A DNA stretch of 63,902 bases from Spirochaetaceae bacterium (GTDB lineage Bacteria; Spirochaetota; Spirochaetia; Treponematales; Rectinemataceae): NCBI GenBank assembly GCA_025358255.1, contig JANYKC010000013.1, positions 1 through 63,902 of the forward strand, written 5' to 3'. The position numbers and the translations under genes were made by a program. The notes beneath the pieces were generated by a model. The model was not told the origin of the DNA and did no database searches. It saw only the letters and a list, made by a program, of their open reading frames with translations. Positions 1 through 8,339 of the stretch are shown here, piece after piece (position 1 is the stretch's first letter; every line of letters begins with the position of its first letter).

Positions 1-99
1 TATCAATGGGACGCGTATGTAAACGATCGCGCAGCCGAACTGAGATTCATGTTTCCTTAGCGGCGCAGCGGCGCCGAGAATTTTCCAGGAGGTGGAGCG

Positions 100-1128
100 A
101 TGAAGAAATTGTTAACTCTCGTGATCATGGTCGCCGTCGCGACGGGCATGGCCTTCGCCCAAGCCAAGGTGTTCGAGCTCAAGCTCGCCCATGCCGATTC
201 AACCGATCCCACCATGTCCCGCAAGCAGGCCCAGGCCATCGCCTTCGCGGCCATGGTCAACTCCCGCAGCGGCGGCCGGATCAACGTCAAGGTCTACGGC
301 GGCGGTTCCCTCGGCGCCGAGCGCGAATACGTGGAAGGCATCAAGGCCGGCACGGTCGAGGCGGGCATCGCCTCCGGCGTCATCGCCAACTTCTTCCCGA
401 CCGCGGCGATCACCGACATCCCCTACCTCTTCCCGACGAGCCAGATCGCCTGGAACGTCATGGACGGCCCCTTTGGCGACAAGCTGCGCGCCATGTTCCT
501 CCAGCAGACCGGCATGCGGGCCCTCGCCTTCGCCGAGGTCGGCTTCCGCCACTTCACCAACAGCGTCCGCCCGATCAAGACCCCCGCTGACCTCAAGGGC
601 CTCAAGATTCGCGTGCAGGAAACCCCGGTCTACATCAACATGATGAAGGCCGTCGGCGCCAGCCCGACGCCCATCGCCTGGACGGAGACCTACACGGCCC
701 TGCAGACCGGTGTCGTGGACGGACAGGAGAATCCCATCGGCTCGATACTTTCCGGCAAGATCTACGAGGTCAACAAGTATGTCAGCCTTGACGGGCACGT
801 CTACGGCGTGGACTGGTTCATCATCAACGAGAAATTCTTCCAGAGCCTCCCGGCCGACCTCCAGTACATCGTCCTTGACTGCGCCCAGATCTCCGGCACC
901 GTCGGACGCGGCGTCCTCACCTACATCAACGCCGCCGGCCTCCAGACCCTCATCGACAACAAGGTCCAGATCTACAGCCCCTCTGACGCCGAGATGGATG
1001 CCTTCAAGAAGGCCATGCAGCCTGCCGTCATCGACTACCTGAAGACCAGGATGGACCCCAAGCTCATCACCGAGATCCAGGACGCGGTGGCCGCGGCCGT
1101 CGCCAGGCAGAAGTCCCAGCTCAAGTAG
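100..1128 (+). CDS. dctP: TRAP transporter substrate-binding protein (DctP family)
   Basis: Periplasmic solute receptor of a tripartite ATP-independent importer, which would pass an organic-acid type ligand to the membrane subunits encoded next to it. The 342-residue product starts with a Sec signal peptide (about residues 1-21, ending MAFAQA), followed by the family pattern KLAHADSTDP. A GLKIRV segment near residue 170 carries the arginine that usually grips the ligand carboxylate. A strong Shine-Dalgarno (AGGAGGTGG) precedes the ATG. Length is normal for DctP. It is first in an operon with DctQ and DctM and is separated from them by two hairpins. The exact ligand cannot be read from the sequence. 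Confidence 0.93.
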   Translation: MKKLLTLVIMVAVATGMAFAQAKVFELKLAHADSTDPTMSRKQAQAIAFAAMVNSRSGGRINVKVYGGGSLGAEREYVEGIKAGTVEAGIASGVIANFFPTAAITDIPYLFPTSQIAWNVMDGPFGDKLRAMFLQQTGMRALAFAEVGFRHFTNSVRPIKTPADLKGLKIRVQETPVYINMMKAVGASPTPIAWTETYTALQTGVVDGQENPIGSILSGKIYEVNKYVSLDGHVYGVDWFIINEKFFQSLPADLQYIVLDCAQISGTVGRGVLTYINAAGLQTLIDNKVQIYSPSDAEMDAFKKAMQPAVIDYLKTRMDPKLITEIQDAVAAAVARQKSQLK

Positions 1129-1137
1129 GCTTTTCCG

Positions 1138-1193
1138 GACGGGCGGGCGCGGCCCGCCCGTCTCGCTTGCCGGAAGGGCCCAAAGGCCCTTCC
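1138..1193 (+). promoter_or_regulatory. Two consecutive perfect hairpins between dctP and dctQ
   Basis: An 11-bp perfect stem (1138-1148 with 1152-1162, loop GCG) is followed by a 9-bp perfect stem (1172-1180 with 1185-1193, loop CAAA). Neither has a run of T after it, so they look more like mRNA-stabilising or RNase-barrier structures than full terminators. Such structures typically let the binding protein be made in excess over the membrane subunits. Confidence 0.7.
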
Positions 1194-1220
1194 GCATACC
1201 AACGCCGGAGGACAGCTTCA

Positions 1221-1733
1221 ATGGCCAAAACAGTCAATGTCCTGGACATGATCGAGAGGGTCGTCGTCTATGTCGTGTACGCCCTCGTGTCGCTCATGGT
1301 CATCAACACCACGTCGGGGGTTTTCTTCCGCTTTGTCCTCAACAACGCCCTCTCCTGGACCGACGAAATCGGGCGTTACATGATGATCTGGGTGGGCTTC
1401 TTCGGCTGCTACCTCGCCGCCCGGGACAACTCCCACGTCGGCATCGAGATGTTCGTGAACCTTTTCAAGCCCGGGATGCGGAAGGTCTTCCATGTCGCCT
1501 CCCGCCTCGTGGTGATCGCCTTCCTCGTCATCATCCTGGCGAAATCCGGGGCGCAGCTCGGCCTCCTCAGGATCCAGAGATCCAGCGCACTCGAGATACC
1601 CATGGCCATCCCCTACAGCGCGGTGACCTTCGGCATCTTCATGATGCTCATCGAGAACGTGGCCCACCTCGCAGGGCTCTTCAAGGCGCCGGCCATCGCG
1701 CCCTCTGCCGCGGCCGAAAGCAAAGGGAAATAG
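1221..1733 (+). CDS. dctQ: TRAP transporter small permease (DctQ family)
   Basis: Small membrane subunit of the TRAP importer. The 170-residue product has four hydrophobic segments. The family signature is visible around residues 35-65 (FRFVLNNALSWTDEIGRYMM, then WVGFFGCYLAARD). The start at 1221 is chosen because GGAGGA lies 8-9 bases upstream; the open frame extends to 1167, but that stretch covers the second hairpin and has no ribosome site. The stop is 10 bases before dctM. Confidence 0.92.
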   Translation: MAKTVNVLDMIERVVVYVVYALVSLMVINTTSGVFFRFVLNNALSWTDEIGRYMMIWVGFFGCYLAARDNSHVGIEMFVNLFKPGMRKVFHVASRLVVIAFLVIILAKSGAQLGLLRIQRSSALEIPMAIPYSAVTFGIFMMLIENVAHLAGLFKAPAIAPSAAAESKGK

Positions 1734-1743
1734 GACGGACAGC

Positions 1744-3024
1744 ATGTGGGAAGCAATAGCGGCATTCGCGGTCTTCATTCTCATCGGCGTGCCCATCGCC
1801 TTCAGCCTGGGGGCGGCGGCCACGGTCTACCTTGTCATCAAGGGCGTGTCCCTTGGGCTCATCGCCACGCGGCTCTTCACGGGCCTCGACAGCTTCACCT
1901 TCATGGCCATCCCCTTCTTCATCCTGGCGGGCGAGCTCATGAACAGCTCCGGGATAACGAAGCGGCTCGTCAACTTCACCTCCGTCCTCGTCGGTCGCCT
2001 CCGGGGCGGCCTCGGCCACGTGAGCATCGTGACCTCGATGCTCTTCGGCGGCGTCACGGGCTCGGCCATCGCGGACTGCTCGGCGGTCGGCACCATGATG
2101 ATCCCCGCGATGAAGGAGAAGGGCTATGACGAGGAGTTCGCCGCAGGCCTCATCGCCTCCGCGGCGGTCATGGGACCCATCATCCCCCCGAGCATACCCT
2201 TCGTCGTGTACGCCTTGCTTTCGTCGACCTCGGTGGCGGCCCTCTTCTTGGGCGGCATCGTCCCGGGAGTCATGATCGCGATCGGCTGCATGATCGTCAC
2301 CTATATCGTGGCCAGGAAGCGCAATTTCCCGCGCGGCGAGCGAATAAAAAGCGTCAAGGACCTGCTCAAGGCACTCGCCGACGGCTTCATCCCCCTCCTC
2401 ATGCCCTTCATCATTTTGGGAGGCATCATCGGCGGCATCTTCACCGCCACCGAGGCATCCGCCGTCGCCGTCGTCTACGGCCTTGTCGTCGGCCTCCTCG
2501 TCTACCGGGACCTGCCCGTGAGCGCCATCAAGGCAGCCCTCCTGGGCACCGCGAAGACCACCGGCATCGTCTTCCTCGTCATCGCCTGCTCCAATGTCTT
2601 CAACTGGATGCTGGTCGTGGAGCAGGTGCCCCAGGCCATGGCCACCTTCGTGTCGGGCATCATCAGCTCGAGATGGGCCATCCTCCTCGCGATCAACATC
2701 ATCCTCCTCATCGTGGGAACCTTCATGGAAGGCACCGCGGCGATGATCATCCTCGTGCCCATCCTCCTCAAAATCACCGCGGTCTACGGCATCCATCCGA
2801 TCTTCCTCGGCATCATCGTGGTGCTCAACCTCATGATCGGCCTCCTGACGCCGCCCGTGGGGCTCCTTCTCTATGTCGTATGCGGCATGACCAAGCTATC
2901 GCTCGAGCGCGTCGTGAGGGGCGTCCTTCCCTTCCTGGCCGTCGAGATCATCGTCCTCTTCCTCATCACCTACATCGAGCCCCTGTCGATGTTCTTGCCA
3001 CGGTTTTTCGGGTATATTCGCTAA
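1744..3024 (+). CDS. dctM: TRAP transporter large permease (DctM family)
   Basis: Main transmembrane channel of the TRAP importer, driven by an ion gradient. The 426-residue protein is hydrophobic throughout with 11-12 predicted segments. It carries the family motifs MAIPFFILAGELM (residues about 55-67), FGGVTGSAIADCSAVGTMMI (about 101-120) and LLTPPVGLLLY near residue 360. Length is typical. Only a few bases separate it from dctQ. A hemerythrin gene follows after about 60 bases. Confidence 0.94.
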   Translation: MWEAIAAFAVFILIGVPIAFSLGAAATVYLVIKGVSLGLIATRLFTGLDSFTFMAIPFFILAGELMNSSGITKRLVNFTSVLVGRLRGGLGHVSIVTSMLFGGVTGSAIADCSAVGTMMIPAMKEKGYDEEFAAGLIASAAVMGPIIPPSIPFVVYALLSSTSVAALFLGGIVPGVMIAIGCMIVTYIVARKRNFPRGERIKSVKDLLKALADGFIPLLMPFIILGGIIGGIFTATEASAVAVVYGLVVGLLVYRDLPVSAIKAALLGTAKTTGIVFLVIACSNVFNWMLVVEQVPQAMATFVSGIISSRWAILLAINIILLIVGTFMEGTAAMIILVPILLKITAVYGIHPIFLGIIVVLNLMIGLLTPPVGLLLYVVCGMTKLSLERVVRGVLPFLAVEIIVLFLITYIEPLSMFLPRFFGYIR

Positions 3025-3086
3025 AGCAGGGCTCGCCCGGCATGCGCCGGGTGAGTTCGCGCGGGCGGAACGCCTTGGAGGGGCCA

Positions 3087-3521
3087 ATGGCTTTTTTCGA
3101 GTGGAAGGAAGAGTACTCGGGTGGGATCATGGGGATCGACGACCAGCACAGGAAGATCATCGCGATCATGAACGAGCTCTTCGACGGCATCAAGCTGGCG
3201 AGAAACGAAGAAGTCGTGAAAAGCGTCCTCAAGGAGCTCATCCAATACGCTGACTACCACTTCGCCCTGGAAGAGGGGCTTTTCACGAGGTACAAGTACT
3301 CGGAGGAGAGCGATCATATCGCCCAGCACCGGCATTTCATAGAAAAAATACGAACGCTGATCATCGAGGACTACACCGAGTCACGGGACGTGGCCCTTGA
3401 GACCCTGTATTACCTCAAGAACTGGTTCCAGGGCCACATGCTCAAGACGGACATGAGTTATTGCAGGTATTTCAAGCTAAGGGAATCCGTCGCCGAGATA
3501 GACAAGTTCATCAAAGGCTGA
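3087..3521 (+). CDS. Bacteriohemerythrin
   Basis: Small O2-binding di-iron protein of 144 residues, a cytosolic oxygen carrier or sensor in many anaerobes and microaerophiles. All iron ligands of the canonical pattern are present: H21, H58 with E62 (HxxxE), H77 with H81 (HxxxH) and H117 with D122 (HxxxxD). The ATG at 3087 has GGAGGGG upstream; a longer in-frame extension lies antiparallel to nothing recognisable and overlaps dctM, so it is not used. It lies 62 bases after dctM and could be read from the same transcript, though a functional link is not evident. Confidence 0.93.
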   Translation: MAFFEWKEEYSGGIMGIDDQHRKIIAIMNELFDGIKLARNEEVVKSVLKELIQYADYHFALEEGLFTRYKYSEESDHIAQHRHFIEKIRTLIIEDYTESRDVALETLYYLKNWFQGHMLKTDMSYCRYFKLRESVAEIDKFIKG

Positions 3522-3594
3522 TTCTCCGGATCCCGGCACCGTCCCCGATATCCTCCTTGTCCCTCGCCCCTCGCCCCTCGCCCTGCTCTTTCCC

Positions 3595-3622
3595 TTGACA
3601 AAGCCCCATATCCTGCTATAGT
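3595..3622 (+). promoter_or_regulatory. Sigma70-type promoter of the aldolase-led operon
   Basis: TTGACA (3595-3600), a 16-base spacer and TATAGT (3617-3622). It lies about 50 bases before the aldolase start codon, which suits a short leader. Confidence 0.75.
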
Positions 3623-3630
3623 TCTCTATC

Positions 3631-3661
3631 ATGCAACTTAGTGTGTAACAATATTGCATAA
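3631..3661 (+). promoter_or_regulatory. Candidate operator, spaced half-sites
   Basis: ATGCAA (3631-3636) and TTGCAT (3654-3659) form an inverted repeat directly downstream of the promoter. The right half extends to TTGCATAAC and matches the half-site TGCATAAC of the perfect palindrome at 7390-7415. This suggests one regulator, most simply the SorC-type protein encoded at 4416, controls both promoters. Confidence 0.5.
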
Positions 3662-3671
3662 CGGAGGATAT

Positions 3672-4412
3672 ATGTCAGGCTTGCAGAGGAATACAGCCCG
3701 TCTGTTCAGCAATGGCGGGAAGCTTTTTGTCGTCGCCCTCGACCATCCGCAATCCTTCGGCGTGATGCCTGGCCTGGAAAACCCCGACCGGATCCTCGCC
3801 CTTTGCGCCATGGCCCCGATTGACGGATTCATCCTCAATGTCGGCCTGGCGGAGCGGATGTCCGCCCCGGCCCTCATCCAGAAGAAGCTCATCCTCAGGA
3901 CCTCCCTGGCTGGTTCTTCCCTTGGGTCGAGCTATCCCAATGTCCATGAAAACGTCGTCTCCCCCGAGCGCGCGCTGGAGCTCGGCGCCGATGCCGCCCT
4001 CATGATGCTCGTCATGGGGGGGGAGGATTACCTGTCCATGCAGCAGGTGGCCCGGGACATCGATGCCTTTCACAGCCTCCACATCCCCTGCATCGTGGAG
4101 ATCCTGGCCGAAGATTTCGCGAAGACCAACAGCCTGGAGATCCAGATGACGGGCGCGCGCATCGCCGCCGAGATCGGCGCTGATGTGGTGAAGGCTTTCT
4201 TCACGCCCGACTTCGGCAAGGTCGTGTCGGGATGTCCCGTCCCCCTCATCCTTGCCGGCGGGCCCAAGGAGGTCGCGCCGCAGGTTTTCGCGAAAGAGGC
4301 GCTGGAGCTGGGCGCCAAGGGCTTCGCTTTTGGCCGCAATGTCTTCCAGCACCCCGACCCCAAGGCGATCATCGGCGAGCTGGACGCCATCCTCAGGCCC
4401 CGGTCGAAGTGA
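3672..4412 (+). CDS. Class I aldolase, DeoC/LacD/FbaB-like
   Basis: TIM-barrel aldolase of 246 residues, likely cleaving or condensing a phosphorylated sugar in the cytosol. Family marks include VALDHPQSFGV near the N terminus, the Schiff-base lysine region ADVVKAFFT (about residue 175) and the C-terminal phosphate-binding stretch GAKGFAFGRNVFQHPDP. The last is typical of the LsrF/FbaB group. The ATG at 3672 has GGAGGA 7 bases upstream; a TTG at 3654 lies before the ribosome site and inside the proposed operator. It opens a gene block with a SorC regulator and an alcohol dehydrogenase, so its substrate is probably the pathway end product rather than fructose bisphosphate. Confidence 0.85.
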   Translation: MSGLQRNTARLFSNGGKLFVVALDHPQSFGVMPGLENPDRILALCAMAPIDGFILNVGLAERMSAPALIQKKLILRTSLAGSSLGSSYPNVHENVVSPERALELGADAALMMLVMGGEDYLSMQQVARDIDAFHSLHIPCIVEILAEDFAKTNSLEIQMTGARIAAEIGADVVKAFFTPDFGKVVSGCPVPLILAGGPKEVAPQVFAKEALELGAKGFAFGRNVFQHPDPKAIIGELDAILRPRSK

Positions 4413-4415
4413 GCG

Positions 4416-5369
4416 ATGGCGCGGAAACCAAGTCCCCTCCAGCTCTACCATGTCGCGCATTCCTACTACATCGAGAACCGTGACCAGGATGAGATAGCGG
4501 CGAGCATCGGCCTGTCGCGCTCCCAGGTCTCCCGGCTCCTGGACCAGGCGCGCAAGAGCGGCATGGTCCGCTTCGAGGTCCGCTTCCCCACCGACATCGA
4601 CGCCGAGGCCTTGGCCGAATCGCTGCGCGAGTCCCTGGCCCTCGAGGCGGTGCGTATCGCCCCACGCCCCGCGCGGCCAGAGCTGTCGGCGGAGACCCTT
4701 GCGTCCTTCGCGGCGAACATCCTGCCCGAGCTCACTGCCGACCGGGCCGTCATTGGCGTGGGATGGGGCAGGACCATCTATGAGGTCGCGCTCCGCATGG
4801 CTGCCCAGGAAGCGCTGGTGGGTCGCAAGATCATCCCCTTGGTCGGCAGCGCCGGCCAGCAGGCGCCCTGGCTCCAGATCAACGGCATCGTCGACCGCCT
4901 GGCGGAGAAATACCGGGCCGAGCGGGTCTTCATCCGCATGCAAGCCTTCCTTGAAGCGGACCGGGGCCCCTCGTCGCGGGTCGAGGAGGAGAACCTCGAT
5001 CATATAACCTCGCTATGGAGCGAGGTGGAGACGGCGGTCATCGGCCTCGGCATGCCGGCGGACCGCGCCGAATACCTGCAGACGGAGATCGACCGCAGCG
5101 TGCTCAAGGGCTTGCAGGATGCCAAGGCCGTGGGCGACATCCTCGGGCGCTTTTTCAACGCCAAGGGCCATGAGATCGACCCTGGTGAAAAGTGGCGCCT
5201 CGTGAGCATGAGCCTTGAGCGCCTGCGGGAGATGCGCTCCGTGATATGCGTCTGCCGCGGCAATGAGAAAGTGGACGGGATGATCGCGGCGGCCGGCGCC
5301 GGCCTGTTCAAGACCCTGATCACCGACGCCGAGACGGCGCAGTCGATACTCGCAAGGAGTTCGCTATGA
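4416..5369 (+). CDS. SorC/DeoR-family transcriptional regulator
   Basis: A 317-residue DNA-binding regulator. The N terminus holds a helix-turn-helix (residues about 22-48, DQDEIAASIGLSRSQVSRLL), followed by a sugar-phosphate-binding domain with GVGWGRTIYEVA and VGSAGQQAPWLQIN, as in SorC, LsrR and CggR relatives. These proteins usually repress and are released by a phosphorylated sugar from their own pathway. It starts 3 bases after the aldolase and overlaps the dehydrogenase start by 4 bases. It probably controls this block through the sites at 3631-3661 and 7390-7415. Confidence 0.9.
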   Translation: MARKPSPLQLYHVAHSYYIENRDQDEIAASIGLSRSQVSRLLDQARKSGMVRFEVRFPTDIDAEALAESLRESLALEAVRIAPRPARPELSAETLASFAANILPELTADRAVIGVGWGRTIYEVALRMAAQEALVGRKIIPLVGSAGQQAPWLQINGIVDRLAEKYRAERVFIRMQAFLEADRGPSSRVEEENLDHITSLWSEVETAVIGLGMPADRAEYLQTEIDRSVLKGLQDAKAVGDILGRFFNAKGHEIDPGEKWRLVSMSLERLREMRSVICVCRGNEKVDGMIAAAGAGLFKTLITDAETAQSILARSSL

Positions 5370-6337
5370 TGAAGGCCCTCGTGTATCTCGGCCCCGGGTC
5401 GATGGAGCTCCGTGAGGTCGACAAGCCGGCCGGGGACGTCGTTGTCCATGTCCTTGGCTCGGGACTTTGCGGCACCGACCTCAAGACCTACCTGAAGGGC
5501 CATCACATGTTCACGCCCCCGACAGTCCTCGGCCACGAGTGCTACGGGAGGGTGGAGTCGGCGACCGCGGCATCGGGCTTCGCCGCGGGGGACCTTGTCG
5601 CCATAGCCCCCTACCTCGAATGCGGCACCTGCCCGACCTGTCTCAAGGGCTACGGGGAGCTCTGCGCCAGCAAGAGCTTCATCTCCGGTGGCTGTTTTGC
5701 CGAATACCTTTCCGCGGATGCCGCCTACGCAAAGCGCGGCTTCTTCCGGATACCCCGCGCGGCCACCGCCTTCGCCCTCGTGGAGCCCCTGGCCTGCGTC
5801 CTCAACGGCATAGGCAAGCTCCGCCTGGACGGCGGGCGCAAGGCACTCATTGTCGGTGGCGGCCCCATGGGCTCGCTTTTCGGCGCCGTCTTCGAGGAAA
5901 GGGGAGTGCCCTTCGCCTTTGTCGAGACCAACCCCGGAAGGGCGGCCATCCTGGCCGGCTGGGGCTGGAAGGTGCTGGCGCCCGAGGCGGTGCCGGAGAA
6001 GGACTACGACCAGATTGTGCTGACGGTGAACAGCGCCGACCTGGTCCCCCGATATCTCGGGGCGGCCGCCGACGGCGGAAACCTCCTTGTCTTCTCCGGT
6101 CTTTCCCGCCAGGACAGGTCCACCATCGATCCCTACGACGTCCACTACCGGGAAGTCTCCATGACGGGCTCCTACGGCTACGCCCGGAGCCATTTCGTGG
6201 AGTCCCTGGCACTCATAACGGCTCAAGGCGCGCGTCTGGAGCGCCTCGTCACCCATCGGCTCCCCCTGTCCCGTGGCGTTGAAGCCATGGGCCTCCTCCA
6301 GCGTGGTGAAGCCATGAAGATTGTCCTCGAGCCATGA
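5366..6337 (+). CDS. Zinc-dependent alcohol/polyol dehydrogenase (MDR family)
   Basis: A 323-residue medium-chain dehydrogenase that would oxidise a sugar alcohol or sugar hydroxyl using NAD(P). Catalytic-zinc residues are C35 (GLCGTD) and H56-E57 (GHE). A structural-zinc cluster follows at about residues 86-100 (CGTCPTC, then C). The Rossmann loop is VGGGPMGSLFG near residue 167. It overlaps the regulator stop and the next gene start by 4 bases each, so translation is probably coupled. The substrate is unknown. Confidence 0.9.
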   Translation: MMKALVYLGPGSMELREVDKPAGDVVVHVLGSGLCGTDLKTYLKGHHMFTPPTVLGHECYGRVESATAASGFAAGDLVAIAPYLECGTCPTCLKGYGELCASKSFISGGCFAEYLSADAAYAKRGFFRIPRAATAFALVEPLACVLNGIGKLRLDGGRKALIVGGGPMGSLFGAVFEERGVPFAFVETNPGRAAILAGWGWKVLAPEAVPEKDYDQIVLTVNSADLVPRYLGAAADGGNLLVFSGLSRQDRSTIDPYDVHYREVSMTGSYGYARSHFVESLALITAQGARLERLVTHRLPLSRGVEAMGLLQRGEAMKIVLEP

Positions 6338-7332
6338 GGATTGGGCTGCTCTTCAACGAGGCGGCTGGTGGGAGCTCCCGCTTCGCGGCCATGGCCAAGG
6401 TCGTGTCCGCCCGCCTTGCGGGCCACGGGATCCTGACCTGCGAAGGCGGCTTCGGGGGGGACTATCTGGCTGGGGCCAAGGTCCTGCGCCCGGCCGAGCC
6501 CGCCGCAGGCTGTCCGCCCTCGGCCTTGGACCATGCCGGCCGCATCGACCGTGCGGTCGGAAGCCTCGCCGATGCCGGGGCAAAGATGCTCGTCTGCGTG
6601 GGCGGGGACGGTTTCGCCTCCTACATCGCCGGATGCCTCATCAAGCGCGCCCTCGTCCTCCCCATCCTCGGGATCGCGGGCGGAACGGCCAATGTCGGTC
6701 CCCTCATCGGCTTCACCGAGGCGGAGCTCGAGGGACTGGAGCTTGGGCGCTGCGTCGAACGCGGCGTTGTCGCCCTCGAGTGCCGGGATGGGGAGGCCTT
6801 GGTCGGCTATGCCTTCAACGATGTCGTCGTGGCAGATACCTTCCTCGGCTCCATCGGAGGGCGCAGCGCCAACCTATCCCTTGAAGCCTTCCTTTCCACC
6901 GGGGCGAAGGTGGAGAAGCGGCCCTCGCCCTTCATCGCGGGTCCCGATTTCCTCGTGCGTAAAAACGGCATCGCCAAGGAAAGCCGGCTGTCGGAAAAAA
7001 GGCTTGTCGTCGCAGCCCCCCTCAACGGAAGCGACTACTACAAGGGCAAGGCGATCGCGGGCGCATTGTGCATGGCTCCCTGGGACGGCCATGACGCCGT
7101 CCTGGCCATCAGCGACCGGAACTGGATCGATACCGAGGCGGAGGCCGGGGTCGGGCAGTTCTCGACCCTTGAGCATCTCCTCTTCGGGACCGGCGATCAT
7201 GTGGAAGTGACCGGCCTCTTGAAGGCCGGACAGCTGGTGGTCGACGGCAACGCCTTTTTCCGGAAATCAGAAAGGGTCGGGCTCAGGTCCCGCCCCGATG
7301 CCGTCCGCGTAATCGTGCCGGAGGGAAAATGA
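6334..7332 (+). CDS. NAD-kinase-like / ATP-NAD kinase family protein
   Basis: A 332-residue protein of the NAD-kinase/diacylglycerol-kinase superfamily. The GGDG motif (VCVGGDGFASYI, about residues 88-99) binds the phosphate donor, and GIAGGTANVG follows. The N terminus (GLLFNEAAGGSS) resembles the AcoX group of NADK-like proteins rather than the housekeeping enzyme. Its place between a dehydrogenase and a sugar importer suggests it phosphorylates a pathway metabolite, but NAD phosphorylation cannot be excluded. The stop is about 100 bases before the next gene, and that gap holds a promoter and operator. Confidence 0.75.
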   Translation: MRIGLLFNEAAGGSSRFAAMAKVVSARLAGHGILTCEGGFGGDYLAGAKVLRPAEPAAGCPPSALDHAGRIDRAVGSLADAGAKMLVCVGGDGFASYIAGCLIKRALVLPILGIAGGTANVGPLIGFTEAELEGLELGRCVERGVVALECRDGEALVGYAFNDVVVADTFLGSIGGRSANLSLEAFLSTGAKVEKRPSPFIAGPDFLVRKNGIAKESRLSEKRLVVAAPLNGSDYYKGKAIAGALCMAPWDGHDAVLAISDRNWIDTEAEAGVGQFSTLEHLLFGTGDHVEVTGLLKAGQLVVDGNAFFRKSERVGLRSRPDAVRVIVPEGK

Positions 7333-7352
7333 AGCTCTCGGGACGTAAAAAC

Positions 7353-7381
7353 TTGACATCGCCGCGATGTCATACTAGGAT
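7353..7381 (+). promoter_or_regulatory. Sigma70-type promoter of the ABC importer genes
   Basis: TTGACA (7353-7358), a 17-base spacer and TAGGAT (7376-7381). Transcription would start around 7388, next to the palindrome. Confidence 0.7.
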
Positions 7382-7389
7382 ATTCACAA

Positions 7390-7415
7390 GTGTTATGCAC
7401 AAATGTGCATAACAC
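7390..7415 (+). promoter_or_regulatory. Perfect palindromic operator
   Basis: Two perfect 11-bp arms, GTGTTATGCAC and GTGCATAACAC, flank AAAT. The site covers the predicted transcription start, as expected for a repressor operator. Its half-site reappears before the aldolase gene. The SorC-type regulator is the most likely ligand. Confidence 0.75.
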
Positions 7416-7430
7416 AGGGGTGGTGACCAC

Positions 7431-8339
7431 GTGATCAGGAAATTCCGTCTTGGGAAATCCTACTACGAATGGGGTGAATCGGCGATAGCCTTTTTCATCC
7501 TCCTCCCCACCCTTTCCCTGGTCGCCCTCTTCATACTCTGGCCCCTGGTCCAGGTCTTTTACCTGAGCCTGACCAACTGGAGCCTTGTCAAGGGAACCAA
7601 GGACTTCATCGGCCTCGACAACTTCCGCTTCCTGTCCAAGGACCCGAACTTCCTGAAGTCGATCAGGACCACCTTCATGTACTCCTTCATCAAGATACCC
7701 ATAGACCTGGTACTCGCCCTCGGCTGCGCGGTCCTCCTGGACAAGGCAGTGCCTTTCCGGCGCTTCATCCGCGCCTCCTATTTCGCGCCGGTCATCGTCC
7801 CGATCGTCGCCTCCGCCCTGATCTGGATCTGGTTCTACGACCCCGGCATCGGTCCCTTCAACACCATCCTCAAGACGCTGGGACTGGCCCCGGTCAACTG
7901 GCTGAGCGACGAGAGGACGGCCCTCCTGTCCATCATCATCTTCGCCGTGTGGAGGGGCCTGGGCTACGACATCCTCCTTTTCCTGACGGGGCTCCAGGGC
8001 ATCTCCGAGACCTACGTCGAGGCGGCCCGGATCGATGGCGCGAACCCGCGGCAGATCTTCTTCAGGATCAAGCTGCCCCTCCTTTCGCCGATCGTGTACT
8101 TTGTCCTCCTCATGGGGGTGATCAACTCCTTCAAGGTCTTCACGGAGATCTCGGTGATGACGCCCAATGGCGGTCCCCTGTACTCCACGGGGGTCATGGT
8201 CTACTACATCTACGAGGCGGCCTTCACGAGGGGAAGGTTCGGGCGCGCCGCGGCGGCATCGGTCGTGCTCTTCGCGATCGTCCTCGCGCTCACCCTCGTC
8301 CAGAAGAAGATCGCGAAAAAGAGCGTGTTCAGTGAGTAA
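7431..8339 (+). CDS. Sugar ABC transporter permease (MalF/UgpA type)
   Basis: Inner-membrane permease, 302 residues, six hydrophobic segments. It has the cytoplasmic ATPase-contact loop EAARIDGANPRQIFFRIKLP. The start is GTG at 7431 with AGGGGTGG upstream. It overlaps the second permease by 8 bases. No ATPase gene is present in the block, so a shared MsmX/UgpC-type ATPase encoded elsewhere is expected. Confidence 0.92.
   Translation: MIRKFRLGKSYYEWGESAIAFFILLPTLSLVALFILWPLVQVFYLSLTNWSLVKGTKDFIGLDNFRFLSKDPNFLKSIRTTFMYSFIKIPIDLVLALGCAVLLDKAVPFRRFIRASYFAPVIVPIVASALIWIWFYDPGIGPFNTILKTLGLAPVNWLSDERTALLSIIIFAVWRGLGYDILLFLTGLQGISETYVEAARIDGANPRQIFFRIKLPLLSPIVYFVLLMGVINSFKVFTEISVMTPNGGPLYSTGVMVYYIYEAAFTRGRFGRAAAASVVLFAIVLALTLVQKKIAKKSVFSE

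Noticed and set aside
3675..5003. A 442-codon minus-strand frame over the aldolase and regulator.
   Set aside because: Antisense to two well-supported genes, no start signal or motif.
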